Assembly: GCA_038246345.1 (NCBI GenBank)
Contig: JBBRWA010000127.1
Coordinates: 1-15,489 of the forward strand
Reading direction: 5' to 3'
DNA length: 15,489 nucleotides
Origin: M3007 sp038246345
GTDB taxonomy: Bacteria > Bacteroidota > Bacteroidia > Chitinophagales > Saprospiraceae
Below are positions 1 through 6,582 of this stretch, in pieces; position 1 is the stretch's first letter, and each line of letters starts with the position of its first letter. The position numbers and the translations under genes are program-made. The notes under the pieces are model-generated. The model was not told the DNA's origin. It saw only the letters and a list, made by a program, of their open reading frames with translations, and made no database searches.

Positions 1-813
1 GATGCTGTAAAACTCCTGCTGTCAGCAGACAAAGCGAGTGCATTGGAAGCCGCCAGCCATTTGGTGCGCCGCAATGCCGACCGACGTACGGTGGATTACG
101 CCACGGCGGATGAAGCACGCCTGCAGTTCCGCAATATTCCAGGCTGGGAGCAGAAAAAGAGCATTGTTTTGTTTGATCCAGCCTGGCACAAAGGGGTCAT
201 TGGTATCTCCGCTAGCCGTATCGCGGAAGATTTTTACAAACCAACCGTGATTTTGACCGAAAGCAATGGTCGGGCGGTTGGTTCGGCGCGCTCGGTGCGG
301 GGTTTTGACCTCTATGCCGCTTTGCAGCTCTGTGAAGACCTGTTTTTTTCCTACGGAGGTCACGCCTTTGCAGCGGGCATGCAAATGCCAATAGAGAACG
401 TGGCAGCGTTTACAGAAAGGTTTGAAAGCGTAGTCAGCAACAGCATTGTTTTAGAGCAGGAAAGCCCGACCATTGAGATTGCTTCAATAATAAAATTCAG
501 GCAAATTACCGCTACTTTCTGGGCAAAACTGAAGCAGTTTGAACCATTTGGCCCGGCCAACATGAGTCCAATCTTTTGGGCAGAAAATGTAGTGGATACG
601 GGCCATAGTAAGGTATTGGACAACAACCATGTGCGGCTGTCACTGCGTCAGGATGCCGATAAGCCAATCTTCACCGGCATTGGCTTTGGTCTGGGAAAAG
701 CATTTGAACAAGTCAGAAATGGCCCCTTTGATATTGCTTTCAGCCTGAAAGAAGAAACCTGGAAAGGACACCGGAAACTGGCGTTGTATGTGAAGGATAT
801 CCGCCGGAAATAA
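1..813 (+). CDS. recJ: RecJ single-stranded-DNA exonuclease, C-terminal part (5' end outside window)
   Basis: The frame is open from base 1 to the TAA at 811-813, giving 270 residues of a protein that starts before the window. RecJ degrades single-stranded DNA 5' to 3' in recombination and mismatch repair. What is visible is the region after the DHH catalytic domain. It has the segment WHKGVIGISASR (about residues 62-73 of the visible part), the AVGSARSVRGFDLYAAL stretch, and the DHHA1 signature GGHAFAAGM near residue 120, followed by an OB-like C-terminal region with FEPFGPANMSPIF. All are typical of RecJ. The metal-binding DHH motifs must lie upstream and cannot be checked. The gene runs convergent to mqnD, with a 306-base spacer full of inverted repeats. 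Identification is firm. Confidence 0.93.
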   Translation, partial: DAVKLLLSADKASALEAASHLVRRNADRRTVDYATADEARLQFRNIPGWEQKKSIVLFDPAWHKGVIGISASRIAEDFYKPTVILTESNGRAVGSARSVRGFDLYAALQLCEDLFFSYGGHAFAAGMQMPIENVAAFTERFESVVSNSIVLEQESPTIEIASIIKFRQITATFWAKLKQFEPFGPANMSPIFWAENVVDTGHSKVLDNNHVRLSLRQDADKPIFTGIGFGLGKAFEQVRNGPFDIAFSLKEETWKGHRKLALYVKDIRRK

Positions 814-1070
814 TTTGATTGACGAGTGGCGAATACATGACAATTGTTAAAGTTGGCGTTGCGTTAGGTACTGGTGGCGCGAATACCAAGCAACATATAG
901 GTTACTTGGTATTCGCGCCACTAGTGGGCCGTCAAGTCAGTTTCGACGGGTGAATTACCACCTATTTGAGCAAAGGATTTGAACATTCGCCCAAATTTGT
1001 CAACATAAAAAAATGTTGACAAATTCTCACTCCGCCGCCAGGCCAAGCCACCGAACAGCCGTCAATCAAA
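814..1070. repeat. Inverted-repeat-rich spacer between recJ and mqnD, possible small palindromic element
   Basis: Seen directly: an 11-bp perfect inverted repeat, TTTGATTGACG at 814-824 and CGTCAATCAAA at 1060-1070, bounds a segment with two further hairpins. The first has 20-base arms at 871-890 and 905-924 with one mismatch and a 14-base loop. The second has perfect 13-base arms at 994-1006 and 1013-1025 around an A6 loop. Neither hairpin is followed by a T-run on either strand, so they are not ordinary intrinsic terminators. The left end begins directly after the recJ stop codon. The nested palindromes suggest a small non-autonomous or REP-like element, but no target duplication is visible and the 11-bp ends may be chance. 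Confidence 0.5.
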
Positions 1071-1112
1071 AAAAAGCCCGCGAGATGTTTCAAAAATAAC
1101 GCTCATCGCGAT
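1068..1112 (-). terminator. Putative intrinsic terminator of mqnD
   Basis: On the minus strand, just after the mqnD stop, CGCGATG can pair with CATCTCGCG across a short A/T-rich loop, with a 2-base bulge. A GGC and then eight T residues (the A-run at 1068-1075) follow. The position 3' of mqnD and the T-run support termination. The bulged stem makes it weaker than the other terminators here. Confidence 0.5.
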
Positions 1113-1119
1113 ACTACGT

Positions 1120-1938
1120 TCATGCGCCTTCCCTAGACAGAACACCCTTCTCCCGCGCCATCCGAAACATCTCCCGCACCGCAGCTTTTCCCTCCACGCC
1201 CAAGTCAATCGTGTATTGATTCACATACAAGTCAATATGCGCCCGCATCACAGATTCCTCCATGGCTTGGGCGTGGGCGCGCACGAAGGGCATTACATCA
1301 TCAGTGTTTGCAAAGGCGTACTCCACACTGCGCCGAAGGGAGCGATTTACTTTATCCTGAATTTCCTGAGGCAAATTTTGCCGCACCACGATCCCGCCAA
1401 GTGGAATCGGCAGGCCAGTCGTATTTTCCCAGTATTCGCCCAGATCCATTAATTTAACCAGCCCTTTTTCACCATAAGTGAAGCGGTTTTCGTGAATAAT
1501 TAGTCCAGCCTGGCAGCGACCGTCGAGCACAGCAGCTTCAATATCCGAAAAAAGTACAGGTGTTTTCTGTTGGGCTTCCGGGTAGGCAAGGCTGAGCAAA
1601 AAATTTGCGGTGGTCATTTTGCCAGGGATGGCAATATGTGCGGCGTTAATTTCCGCCCGGTCCATGGCTTTTTTTGCGATCAGCAGCGGTCCGCAGTTTT
1701 TGCCCAAAGCACTTCCAGCATCCAGTAGGTTGTAGTGATGGGTCAGGTGTGCAAAAGCGTGATAGCTGAGCTTGGTCACATCAATATTTCCGGCAAAGGC
1801 ACGTTGGTTGAGTGCTTCCACATCTTCCATAATCACGTCGAATTCAAGTCCTTCAGTGTCTATTTTGCCATGAATCATCGCATCAAAAATGAAAGTGTCA
1901 TTTGGGCACGGGGAAAATCCGAGGGAGAGGTTTTGCAT
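1120..1938 (-). CDS. mqnD: 1,4-dihydroxy-6-naphthoate synthase MqnD
   Basis: A 272-residue protein, full length for MqnD. It acts in the cytoplasm in the futalosine route to menaquinone, converting cyclic de-hypoxanthinyl futalosine to 1,4-dihydroxy-6-naphthoate. The fold is that of a periplasmic-binding-protein-like enzyme. Family hallmarks seen: the N-terminal LSLGFSPCPNDTFIFDAM, the VTKLSYHAF segment near residues 54-62, GPLLIAKK near 83-90, and AGLIIHENRFTYGEKGL near 144-160. The His in that last segment (residue 149) sits where the proposed catalytic His lies in characterised members. The ATG at 1938 gives the canonical N-terminus. The upstream neighbour is divergent, so the gene is probably monocistronic. 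No other mqn gene lies in the window; mqn genes are often scattered in this phylum. Confidence 0.93.
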   Translation of the reverse strand: MQNLSLGFSPCPNDTFIFDAMIHGKIDTEGLEFDVIMEDVEALNQRAFAGNIDVTKLSYHAFAHLTHHYNLLDAGSALGKNCGPLLIAKKAMDRAEINAAHIAIPGKMTTANFLLSLAYPEAQQKTPVLFSDIEAAVLDGRCQAGLIIHENRFTYGEKGLVKLMDLGEYWENTTGLPIPLGGIVVRQNLPQEIQDKVNRSLRRSVEYAFANTDDVMPFVRAHAQAMEESVMRAHIDLYVNQYTIDLGVEGKAAVREMFRMAREKGVLSREGA

Positions 1939-2121
1939 AATAATGGTGTGCTGCTGCTTTTAATTGGCTCTAACGCTTGGTAGAAAGTGAATGTTCAGGA
2001 AAAGTACGGAAAGAAATCGCTATCTTGGATGAAGCAGCAGCTACTTTGAAGCCCGATATTTGCGACTTTTGAGCGAAGCACTTGTCTTTACATCCAATTA
2101 GTTAAACCGAAAGAGCAGGAT

Positions 2122-2526
2122 ATGCGTGAATTTTTTACATTTATTTGCCTGATAATCATGGCAACCTCAATGCTTATGTCATGCCAAGGGCCGCCCAATT
2201 GCCAGGAATTAGCCGGTTCCTGGAGCAACCGCGAGGGATATGGATTGGTATTCAAAAGCAACAACAAAGCCTTGTGGCTCAATAAGTTTGGTCAAATAAT
2301 GGACACGGTTTCCTGTGTGTTTGTCCTCAATTGCAAGACAAACCCGGCTACACTTGATTTTTCAGATTTTAATGCGGGGCCATTTCAAGGAAAAACCTTG
2401 TTCGGTATCATTGAGTGGAGCGCCGATTCGCTTTTCCGTTACTGTTACGAAGCGGGGACACAACCTGATGTCCGCCCCCAATCATTTGATCAGGCGCAAA
2501 CGATGAAGTTCTTTAGAGCGCAGTAA
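2122..2526 (+). CDS. Small lipoprotein with a lipocalin-like / TIGR03067-like domain
   Basis: A 134-residue protein of unknown function. Residues 1-20 form a hydrophobic signal ending in the lipobox LMSC, with Cys21 as the predicted lipidation site, so a membrane-anchored lipoprotein is expected. The rest begins CQELAGSW and contains NPATLDFSDFNAGPFQGKT, then GIIEWSADSLFRYCYEAG and a final segment PQSFDQAQTMKFFRAQ. That order (a threshold-type beta motif, 'GIYELDGDTLRLCF'-like strand, then 'RP..F') resembles the small beta-barrel domain described in TIGR03067 proteins. This is recognised by eye, not by search. A purine-rich GAGCAGGA stretch precedes the ATG. Start and reading frame are secure; the role is unknown. 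Confidence 0.78.
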   Translation: MREFFTFICLIIMATSMLMSCQGPPNCQELAGSWSNREGYGLVFKSNNKALWLNKFGQIMDTVSCVFVLNCKTNPATLDFSDFNAGPFQGKTLFGIIEWSADSLFRYCYEAGTQPDVRPQSFDQAQTMKFFRAQ

Positions 2527-2561
2527 TTGTTAACCCTAACTTTATACACGCTTAACAGCCC

Positions 2562-2732
2562 TTGGCGCGAGTAGATGTAATTTTGCTGTATAATTAATAA
2601 GCATTTGCATGATTTTTCTCCCGCGCCAATTATCTCTCTCCGCCCGTCTGCAACTCGGTCGCACTATTCAAAATCCTGATGCCCTGTCAGGTATTCCTGC
2701 AGATGGGGAGCTTTCCATGGCGCGGGCTTTTT
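2562..2732 (+). ncRNA. Structured RNA or attenuator-like leader ending in a terminator, upstream of the phosphoesterase gene
   Basis: Seen directly: CCCGCGCC (2620-2627) pairs perfectly with GGCGCGGG (2719-2726), followed by C and five T. Inside are a 10-bp stem (2643-2652 with 2698-2707, one G-U pair) and a hairpin CCTGA/TCAGG (2675-2679, 2687-2691). The fold is an extended rod with internal loops and a terminator-like end. An upstream TTGGCGCG (2562-2569) is a perfect complement of CGCGCCAA (2622-2629), so it could compete for the same left arm. A -7-like TAATTTTG lies at 2578-2585. Either a free small RNA of about 110-140 nt (6S-like in outline) or a transcription attenuator of the downstream gene would fit. 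Not matched to any known family. Confidence 0.42.
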
Positions 2733-2765
2733 GCTATTCCCTTACCCAGCATAAGCCCATTGTAC

Positions 2766-3626
2766 ATGAAACGTAAAATCGACATCGTTGTCCTTTCCGA
2801 CATTCATCTGGGCACCTACGGTTGCCACGCCAAAGAATTGCACCATTACCTCAAAAGCATAGAACCAAAGACTCTGGTGCTGAATGGTGACATTTTTGAT
2901 ATGTGGAATTTCAGAAAAAGTTATTTTCCCAAAGAGCACATGGAGGTTGTGCGGCGCTTGCTGAAAATGGCTGTTAATGGCACCAAGGTTTATTATTTAA
3001 CCGGCAATCATGACGATGTTTTGCGAAAATTTGGCGAGCTGTCGCTTGGGCTTATTCACCTGCGCAATAAGTTGGTGTTCCAGGTGGATGGCCGCACGCA
3101 TTGGGTTTTTCATGGCGACGTGTTCGACATCAGCATCCAACGGGCGCGTTGGCTTGCCAAGCTCGGCGCGGAGGGATATGACCTGCTGATAAGAATCAAC
3201 AGGGCCATCAATGCAACACGCAAGTTCTTTGGACTTTCCCCGGTTTCTTTTGCCGGAATGGTAAAAAAAGGCGTGAAAGGCGCGGTTAAATTCATAGCCG
3301 ATTTTGAAAAAACTGCGATAGATATAGCTGCGGATAAAGGGTACGATTGTGTTATCTGCGGCCATATTCACCAACCGCAAATGCGCGAAGTGGCGTTGCC
3401 CAATGGTAAATCAATTACTTATATGAATAGTGGCGATTGGGTGGAACACCTAAGTGCATTGGAATACAACAATGGTGCCTGGGGCTTATATAAGTACGAT
3501 AGACTTGAATTTGAGGTCACAAACCCCAGGTTACAAGTGAAGGAAACTGAGCCAAATTGGTTTTCACAGAGTCGGGAGGAACTTGTGACAGAACTAAACG
3601 GAATAGCCGCTTTCGAGGCGTTTTAA
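2766..3626 (+). CDS. LpxH-like metallophosphoesterase (UDP-2,3-diacylglucosamine diphosphatase family)
   Basis: Starting at the ATG at 2766 the product has 286 residues. The frame stays open upstream to 2679, but that stretch overlaps the structured RNA and adds nothing conserved. Calcineurin-like phosphoesterase motifs are all present in order: SDIHLG (D12, H14), NGDIFDMW (D42, D45), GNHD (80-83), HGD (116-118) and CGHIHQP (H200, H202). NSGDWVE follows near 221-227. This is the COG2908 pattern, whose LpxH members cleave UDP-2,3-diacylglucosamine to lipid X in lipid A synthesis, using two metal ions. Length and the helical insert around 120-185 fit the versions common in Bacteroidota. Substrate is inferred from family, so no symbol is given. 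A terminator follows directly. Confidence 0.85.
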   Translation: MKRKIDIVVLSDIHLGTYGCHAKELHHYLKSIEPKTLVLNGDIFDMWNFRKSYFPKEHMEVVRRLLKMAVNGTKVYYLTGNHDDVLRKFGELSLGLIHLRNKLVFQVDGRTHWVFHGDVFDISIQRARWLAKLGAEGYDLLIRINRAINATRKFFGLSPVSFAGMVKKGVKGAVKFIADFEKTAIDIAADKGYDCVICGHIHQPQMREVALPNGKSITYMNSGDWVEHLSALEYNNGAWGLYKYDRLEFEVTNPRLQVKETEPNWFSQSREELVTELNGIAAFEAF

Positions 3627-3642
3627 AAAGCATCATACCCAA

Positions 3643-3684
3643 AGCCGGGGAGGACAGGTTTTATTTTGCGCCCCGGCTCTTTTT
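3643..3684 (+). terminator. Intrinsic terminator of the phosphoesterase gene
   Basis: AGCCGGGG (3643-3650) and CCCCGGCT (3671-3678) form a perfect 8-bp GC-rich stem with a 20-base loop. It is followed by CTTTTT, 16 bases after the stop codon of the gene it would terminate. Confidence 0.8.
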
Positions 3685-3719
3685 GACTTCATACACTACA
3701 GTTATAAATTTCCAGTTCG

Positions 3720-3752
3720 ACCGGATGGCCACCAACCATCCGGTTTTTTTTT
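3720..3752 (+). terminator. Second intrinsic terminator, just upstream of the RNase H gene
   Basis: ACCGGATGG (3720-3728) pairs perfectly with CCATCCGGT (3736-3744) around a 7-base loop and runs into nine T residues (3744-3752). It lies 36 bases after the first terminator and 25 bases before the next start codon. It may insulate that gene or end an antisense-free short leader. Confidence 0.82.
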
Positions 3753-3765
3753 GGGTAGCAACGCG

Positions 3766-3773
3766 TACTTTTG
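3766..3773 (+). promoter_or_regulatory. -7 promoter element of the RNase H gene, leaderless arrangement
   Basis: TACTTTTG matches the Bacteroidota -7 consensus TAnnTTTG exactly and ends only four bases before the ATG at 3778. With the usual few bases from this element to the transcription start, the mRNA would begin at or next to the start codon. No clear TTG is found about 19 bases upstream, where the T-run of the preceding terminator lies. Confidence 0.5.
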
Positions 3774-3777
3774 CGGC

Positions 3778-4407
3778 ATGGCAAAACAAAAATTCTACGT
3801 CGTTTGGGAAGGGCATAAGCCCGGCGTGTACAAAACCTGGGACGAGTGTAAAAAGCAAGTGGATGGCTTTGCACAGGCCAAGTACAAAAGTTTTGGCTCC
3901 GTGGCGGAGGCAGAAATGGCCTTCAAAAGCAATTATTGGAAATTTGTCAATAAAGGCGACACCAGTGCCAAGCCAGCGGGCAAAGTTCCGCGCTCCGCCA
4001 TCGTGCGCGAAAGCGTTGCGGTAGATGCTGCCTGTAGCGGCAATCCCGGCGACATGGAATACCGCGGCGTTTGGATGCCCGATAGCCGCGAACTGTTTCA
4101 CGTAGGTCCATTGAAAGACGGCACCAACAACATCGGAGAGTTTCTGGCCATTGTGCACGCGCTCGCCATGCTGAAGACCCAGGGGAAAACCAACCTGATC
4201 ATTTACTCCGATTCAAAAACGGCCCAAGGCTGGGTAAAAAAGGGCAAATGCAACACCAAGCTTGAAGCCACGGGCCACAACGCCGAGATATTCAACCTCA
4301 TCGAACGCGCCGAAAAATGGCTGGCAGTTAACAAGATAAACAACCCAATTTTGAAATGGGAAACGGAAAGTTGGGGGGAAATACCGGCGGATTTTGGGCG
4401 AAAATAA
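3778..4407 (+). CDS. rnhA: Ribonuclease H with N-terminal viroplasmin (RNA-DNA hybrid binding) domain
   Basis: A 209-residue protein from the ATG at 3778; a TTG at 3751 in frame would lie inside the preceding terminator and is rejected. Residues 4-50 (FYVVWEGHKPGVYKTWDEC, then KYKSF and AEMAF) form the caulimovirus-viroplasmin domain that binds RNA-DNA hybrids. After a linker, residues 80-209 are an RNase H type 1 domain. Its four acidic catalytic residues are visible: D83 (VDAACSGNPG), E121 (NNIGEFLAI), D145 (YSDSKTA) and D205 in the final WGEIPADFGRK. It should degrade RNA in RNA-DNA hybrids, removing primers and R-loops. This two-domain form is common in Bacteroidota. It is monocistronic by context. 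The symbol is by function; the chromosome may also carry rnhB. Confidence 0.92.
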   Translation: MAKQKFYVVWEGHKPGVYKTWDECKKQVDGFAQAKYKSFGSVAEAEMAFKSNYWKFVNKGDTSAKPAGKVPRSAIVRESVAVDAACSGNPGDMEYRGVWMPDSRELFHVGPLKDGTNNIGEFLAIVHALAMLKTQGKTNLIIYSDSKTAQGWVKKGKCNTKLEATGHNAEIFNLIERAEKWLAVNKINNPILKWETESWGEIPADFGRK

Positions 4408-4484
4408 TATTCATGTAGGTGAATTGTATAATTTGAGCCATTCGACATAATTTTTGGAAATTAAAATTTGATTAAAGTCAAAGC

Positions 4485-4684
4485 AACTATCCAGCCGCCG
4501 CCACCATCGCCCGCTTCGCTTACCCTGAGTTGTCGCGCTGTCAGCATCCGTCCACGTTTAAAGGGGAAAAGTAAAACAGGATGTTGCTGTATTGGTACGT
4601 TCAGCGCACTTTACGTGGACAGATGCTTACGGCAGGACAACTCAGGGTAAGGGAAGCAATTGGCGGGAGGGCAGCTGGATAGTT
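4485..4684. repeat. Large imperfect inverted repeat, about 73-base arms
   Basis: The arms are 4485-4557 and 4613-4684. Matching blocks are AACTATCCAGC (4485-4495) with GCTGGATAGTT (4674-4684), CTTACCCTGAGTTGTC (4519-4534) with GACAACTCAGGGTAAG (4636-4651), and GTCCACGT (4550-4557) with ACGTGGAC (4613-4620). The blocks between are diverged and differ slightly in length. The right arm overlaps a decayed coding stretch, and the left arm read backwards gives a poorer version of the same peptide. It therefore looks like two inverted copies of one older sequence and not a terminator. No transposase is present. Confidence 0.7.
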
Positions 4685-4838
4685 ACACGAAGTTTTACCC
4701 GGTGATAACAGCGGGCTAAAACTCAACGACCCAACCATCCTGCAAGGCACTTCCGGCAATGGAGGCGCACCGGTAATGATGCAATTGGGTGACTGTGTAT
4801 TGCGCACATACCGCATGGCAATACCGGCTACGGGCTAA
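4562..4838 (+). pseudogene. Frameshifted coding remnant of unknown family
   Basis: Two abutting open frames read like one protein. From 4562 to 4702 the peptide includes QDVAVLVRSAHFTWTDAYG, then NWREGSWIVTRSFT. A shift near 4690-4702 continues it in another frame as PGDNSGLKLNDPTILQG, then GAPVMMQLGDCVLRTYRMA, ending at TAA 4836-4838. The amino-acid composition is protein-like and neither frame has a credible start codon. It is best read as the 3' end of a decayed gene whose 5' part was lost or inverted (see the overlapping inverted repeat). I do not recognise the family. It could be chance, but the continuity of sense across the shift argues against that. Confidence 0.38.
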
Positions 4839-4890
4839 TACACAGCCTTTCACGGTGGAACGGTATCGCTCCCATAAGTTGGCGATTCAT

Positions 4891-4945
4891 ACCTCCTGTG
4901 CACATTTGAGTGCTTTAGTACTCAAAAGCACAGGAGGTTTTTTTT
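4891..4945 (+). terminator. Strong intrinsic terminator
   Basis: ACCTCCTGTGC (4891-4901) pairs perfectly with GCACAGGAGGT (4928-4938). An inner stem TTTGAGT/ACTCAAA (4905-4911, 4920-4926) closes most of the loop, and eight T residues (4938-4945) follow. It lies 53 bases after the decayed coding remnant and may have served that gene. No intact gene remains upstream to use it except the distant RNase H gene. Confidence 0.85.
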
Positions 4946-5047
4946 GTCCAAAATATACTGGTGTAATACCAATTTCAAAACCATGTTTGATTTTAACCAT
5001 AATAAAATTAAATAATTTTAATATGGACAAATATTGAGGCCAAAGGC

Positions 5048-5077
5048 TTGGTTCCTCCTTTAAAATTTAAATATTTG
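5048..5077 (+). promoter_or_regulatory. Bacteroidota-type promoter for the LRR/dioxygenase operon
   Basis: TTG at 5048-5050 and AATATTTG at 5070-5077 (one mismatch to TAnnTTTG) are separated by exactly 19 bases, the preferred spacing for the primary sigma factor of this phylum. The predicted start would be near 5083, leaving a leader of about 30 bases before the ATG at 5112. It is the best complete promoter in the window. Confidence 0.62.
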
Positions 5078-5111
5078 CAGCGGCAATAAAACAATTGATA
5101 AAACACCAATA

Positions 5112-5738
5112 ATGGAAGAAGCAGAACTGTCAGTCCCCCCAACCGCAGCAGAGAACCAACAAAATCACGCCTGGTGGAACAGCCTGACGGATCCGTGGAA
5201 ACAGGCTTTTAATGAGGTCACGCTTCGCCGTTCTTCTACGGAGATGCTGGACGATCAGACGTTGCACAATGTGTACCGGACAAGTGTGGTGCGGTTTGCC
5301 GGTCCCACGGCTTCCTATCCGAACATGTCGATTGAACTGGAAGATTTTTCTGGGATCACCGACCTTAAAAACCTGAAGATTTTGGTGGTTACCCACCATA
5401 ACATTACGAGCCTGAAGGAAATCAGCCACATGGATTATTTGACGTCGCTTTTTGTCTTCAACAACAAAATTGAGTCATTAGAAGGTATTGAAGGGTTGAA
5501 AAACCTCACCGAGTTGTATGTCCAAGGCAATCAGATCAGCTCTTTAATGCCGTTGGAGCACGTGAGCCAATTGATTAACATTTGTTGCAACTACAACAAG
5601 ATCAGCTCTTTGGAAGGAATTACGGTGCAACACCGCCCTAATTTGAAAATGTTTGCCTGCATCCCTAATGATGACCTCTGGGATTCAGAGATCATTCGTA
5701 TGGAACGGGAAATTGGCATTCGTTGTGTAAAAGGATAA
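5112..5738 (+). CDS. Leucine-rich-repeat protein, SDS22/internalin-like
   Basis: A 208-residue protein with no signal peptide, so probably cytoplasmic. Residues 1-75 hold a Trp-rich N-terminal region (HAWWNSLTDPWKQAFNE). Residues about 84-172 contain four 22-residue leucine-rich repeats with the pattern L..L..L.V..N.I.SLE.I, for example LTSLFVFNNKIESLEGI and LTELYVQGNQISSL. A short C-terminal cap follows, ending IGIRCVKG. LRR proteins of this type bind other proteins; the partner here is unknown. The gene follows the promoter at 5048-5077. Its stop is three bases before the next gene, whose ribosome-binding site (AAAGGA) lies inside this coding end, so the two are co-transcribed and probably translationally coupled. 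Confidence 0.85.
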   Translation: MEEAELSVPPTAAENQQNHAWWNSLTDPWKQAFNEVTLRRSSTEMLDDQTLHNVYRTSVVRFAGPTASYPNMSIELEDFSGITDLKNLKILVVTHHNITSLKEISHMDYLTSLFVFNNKIESLEGIEGLKNLTELYVQGNQISSLMPLEHVSQLINICCNYNKISSLEGITVQHRPNLKMFACIPNDDLWDSEIIRMEREIGIRCVKG

Positions 5739-5741
5739 AAA

Positions 5742-6437
5742 ATGACACAGCAAAATACTTACCTGGTGGTGCCTGGCCTGTTGATGTTGGGCGAGATAGA
5801 AGCCATAGAAAGGCTGCTTCAAGCGGCGCATTTTGAGGACGGTGCAGCAACGGCTACGGACGCTGCCAAGTCCGTCAAGAAAAACCTTCAGCTACCCAAA
5901 GCCGGCTCGCCCGCGAAGCAACAAATAGATTCGATTATCATGCAGGCGCTTGCCCAAAGCCCTTTGATTCAGGCCGCGCTGACACCAACCCGCATTTTAC
6001 CGCCCATTATCAGCAAGTATGAGCCGGGCATGCATTACGGCAACCATGTCGATAGCCCGCTTATGGCCGACCCACACATGGGTGCCATCCGGGTAGATAT
6101 GGCCATGACGCTCTTTTTAGCAGAACCAGAAAGTTATGAAGGCGGTGAATTGTCGCTGTTTACACAAACAGGAGAAGTAAAGTACAAACTGCCCAAAGGT
6201 GATGCCATTCTTTACCCCGCCACACAAATTCATAGTGTATTGCCCGTTACCAAAGGCGTGCGCCTGGCAGCCGTCACCTGGCTACAGTGCGCTGTTCGGG
6301 ATACACAACAACGCGAAATATTGTTTCAATTAAAAAGTGCCCAGTCGATGATTGAAAAGAAAGGCGGTCATCCGGACGAGAACCTGGTGCTTTTGCAGGT
6401 TTACAGCAACTTGGTGCGGATGTGGGCGGAGATATGA
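5742..6437 (+). CDS. piuC: PKHD-type Fe(II)/2-oxoglutarate hydroxylase, PiuC/YbiX family
   Basis: A 231-residue protein of normal length for the PiuC/YbiX family, cytoplasmic 2-oxoglutarate-dependent dioxygenases often linked to iron uptake; their substrate is not firmly known. Seen: the facial triad H102-x-D104 in YGNHVDSPLM and H164 in QIHSVLPV, the 2-oxoglutarate-binding Arg at 174 (KGVRLAAVTWLQ), the RVDMAMTLFLAEPESYEGGEL core, and the usual C-terminal helix with NLVRMWAE. Fe2+ and 2-oxoglutarate use are therefore expected. It is coupled to the upstream LRR gene by a 3-base spacer. The TGA stop overlaps the first unit of a heptamer repeat array. The symbol is by family resemblance; no TonB receptor or other iron gene is adjacent. 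Confidence 0.85.
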   Translation: MTQQNTYLVVPGLLMLGEIEAIERLLQAAHFEDGAATATDAAKSVKKNLQLPKAGSPAKQQIDSIIMQALAQSPLIQAALTPTRILPPIISKYEPGMHYGNHVDSPLMADPHMGAIRVDMAMTLFLAEPESYEGGELSLFTQTGEVKYKLPKGDAILYPATQIHSVLPVTKGVRLAAVTWLQCAVRDTQQREILFQLKSAQSMIEKKGGHPDENLVLLQVYSNLVRMWAEI

Positions 6438-6477
6438 GTGATGAGTGATGAGTTATGAGTTATGAGTGATGAGTTAG
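6436..6477 (+). repeat. Six-copy 7-bp tandem repeat (left arm of inverted arrays)
   Basis: Six contiguous units of GAGT(G/T)A(T/G): gagtgat twice, gagttat twice, gagtgat, gagttag. The array begins within the stop codon of the dioxygenase gene. It is the reverse complement of the larger array at 6583-6694. Confidence 0.93.
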
Positions 6478-6488
6478 CACGGCGCTTT

Positions 6489-6496
6489 TACTTTTG
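6489..6496 (+). promoter_or_regulatory. -7-like element between the heptamer arrays
   Basis: TACTTTTG matches TAnnTTTG exactly, on the strand of the gene at 6695. No TTG lies about 19 bases upstream, where the repeat array sits. If used, the transcript would carry the hairpin and the whole second repeat array as a leader of about 190 bases. Confidence 0.3.
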
Positions 6497-6509
6497 TTTG
6501 GCTTGAGTA

Positions 6510-6548
6510 TTTCAGCACCTTAACGATTTCCCGATTTAGGTGCTGAAA
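6510..6548. repeat. Hairpin in the centre of the inverted heptamer arrays
   Basis: TTTCAGCACCT (6510-6520) pairs perfectly with AGGTGCTGAAA (6538-6548), an 11-bp stem with a 17-base loop. No T-run follows on either strand, so termination is doubtful. It sits in the 105-base spacer between the two inverted repeat arrays. Confidence 0.75.
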
Positions 6549-6582
6549 AACAATTTCGGGGCAAAACACAAACGCTGTGCAA

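Noticed and set aside
2679..2765. Upstream extension of the phosphoesterase
   Set aside because: It overlaps the hairpin-rich RNA segment; the phosphoesterase fold begins right after ATG 2766 with KIDIVVLSDIHLG.
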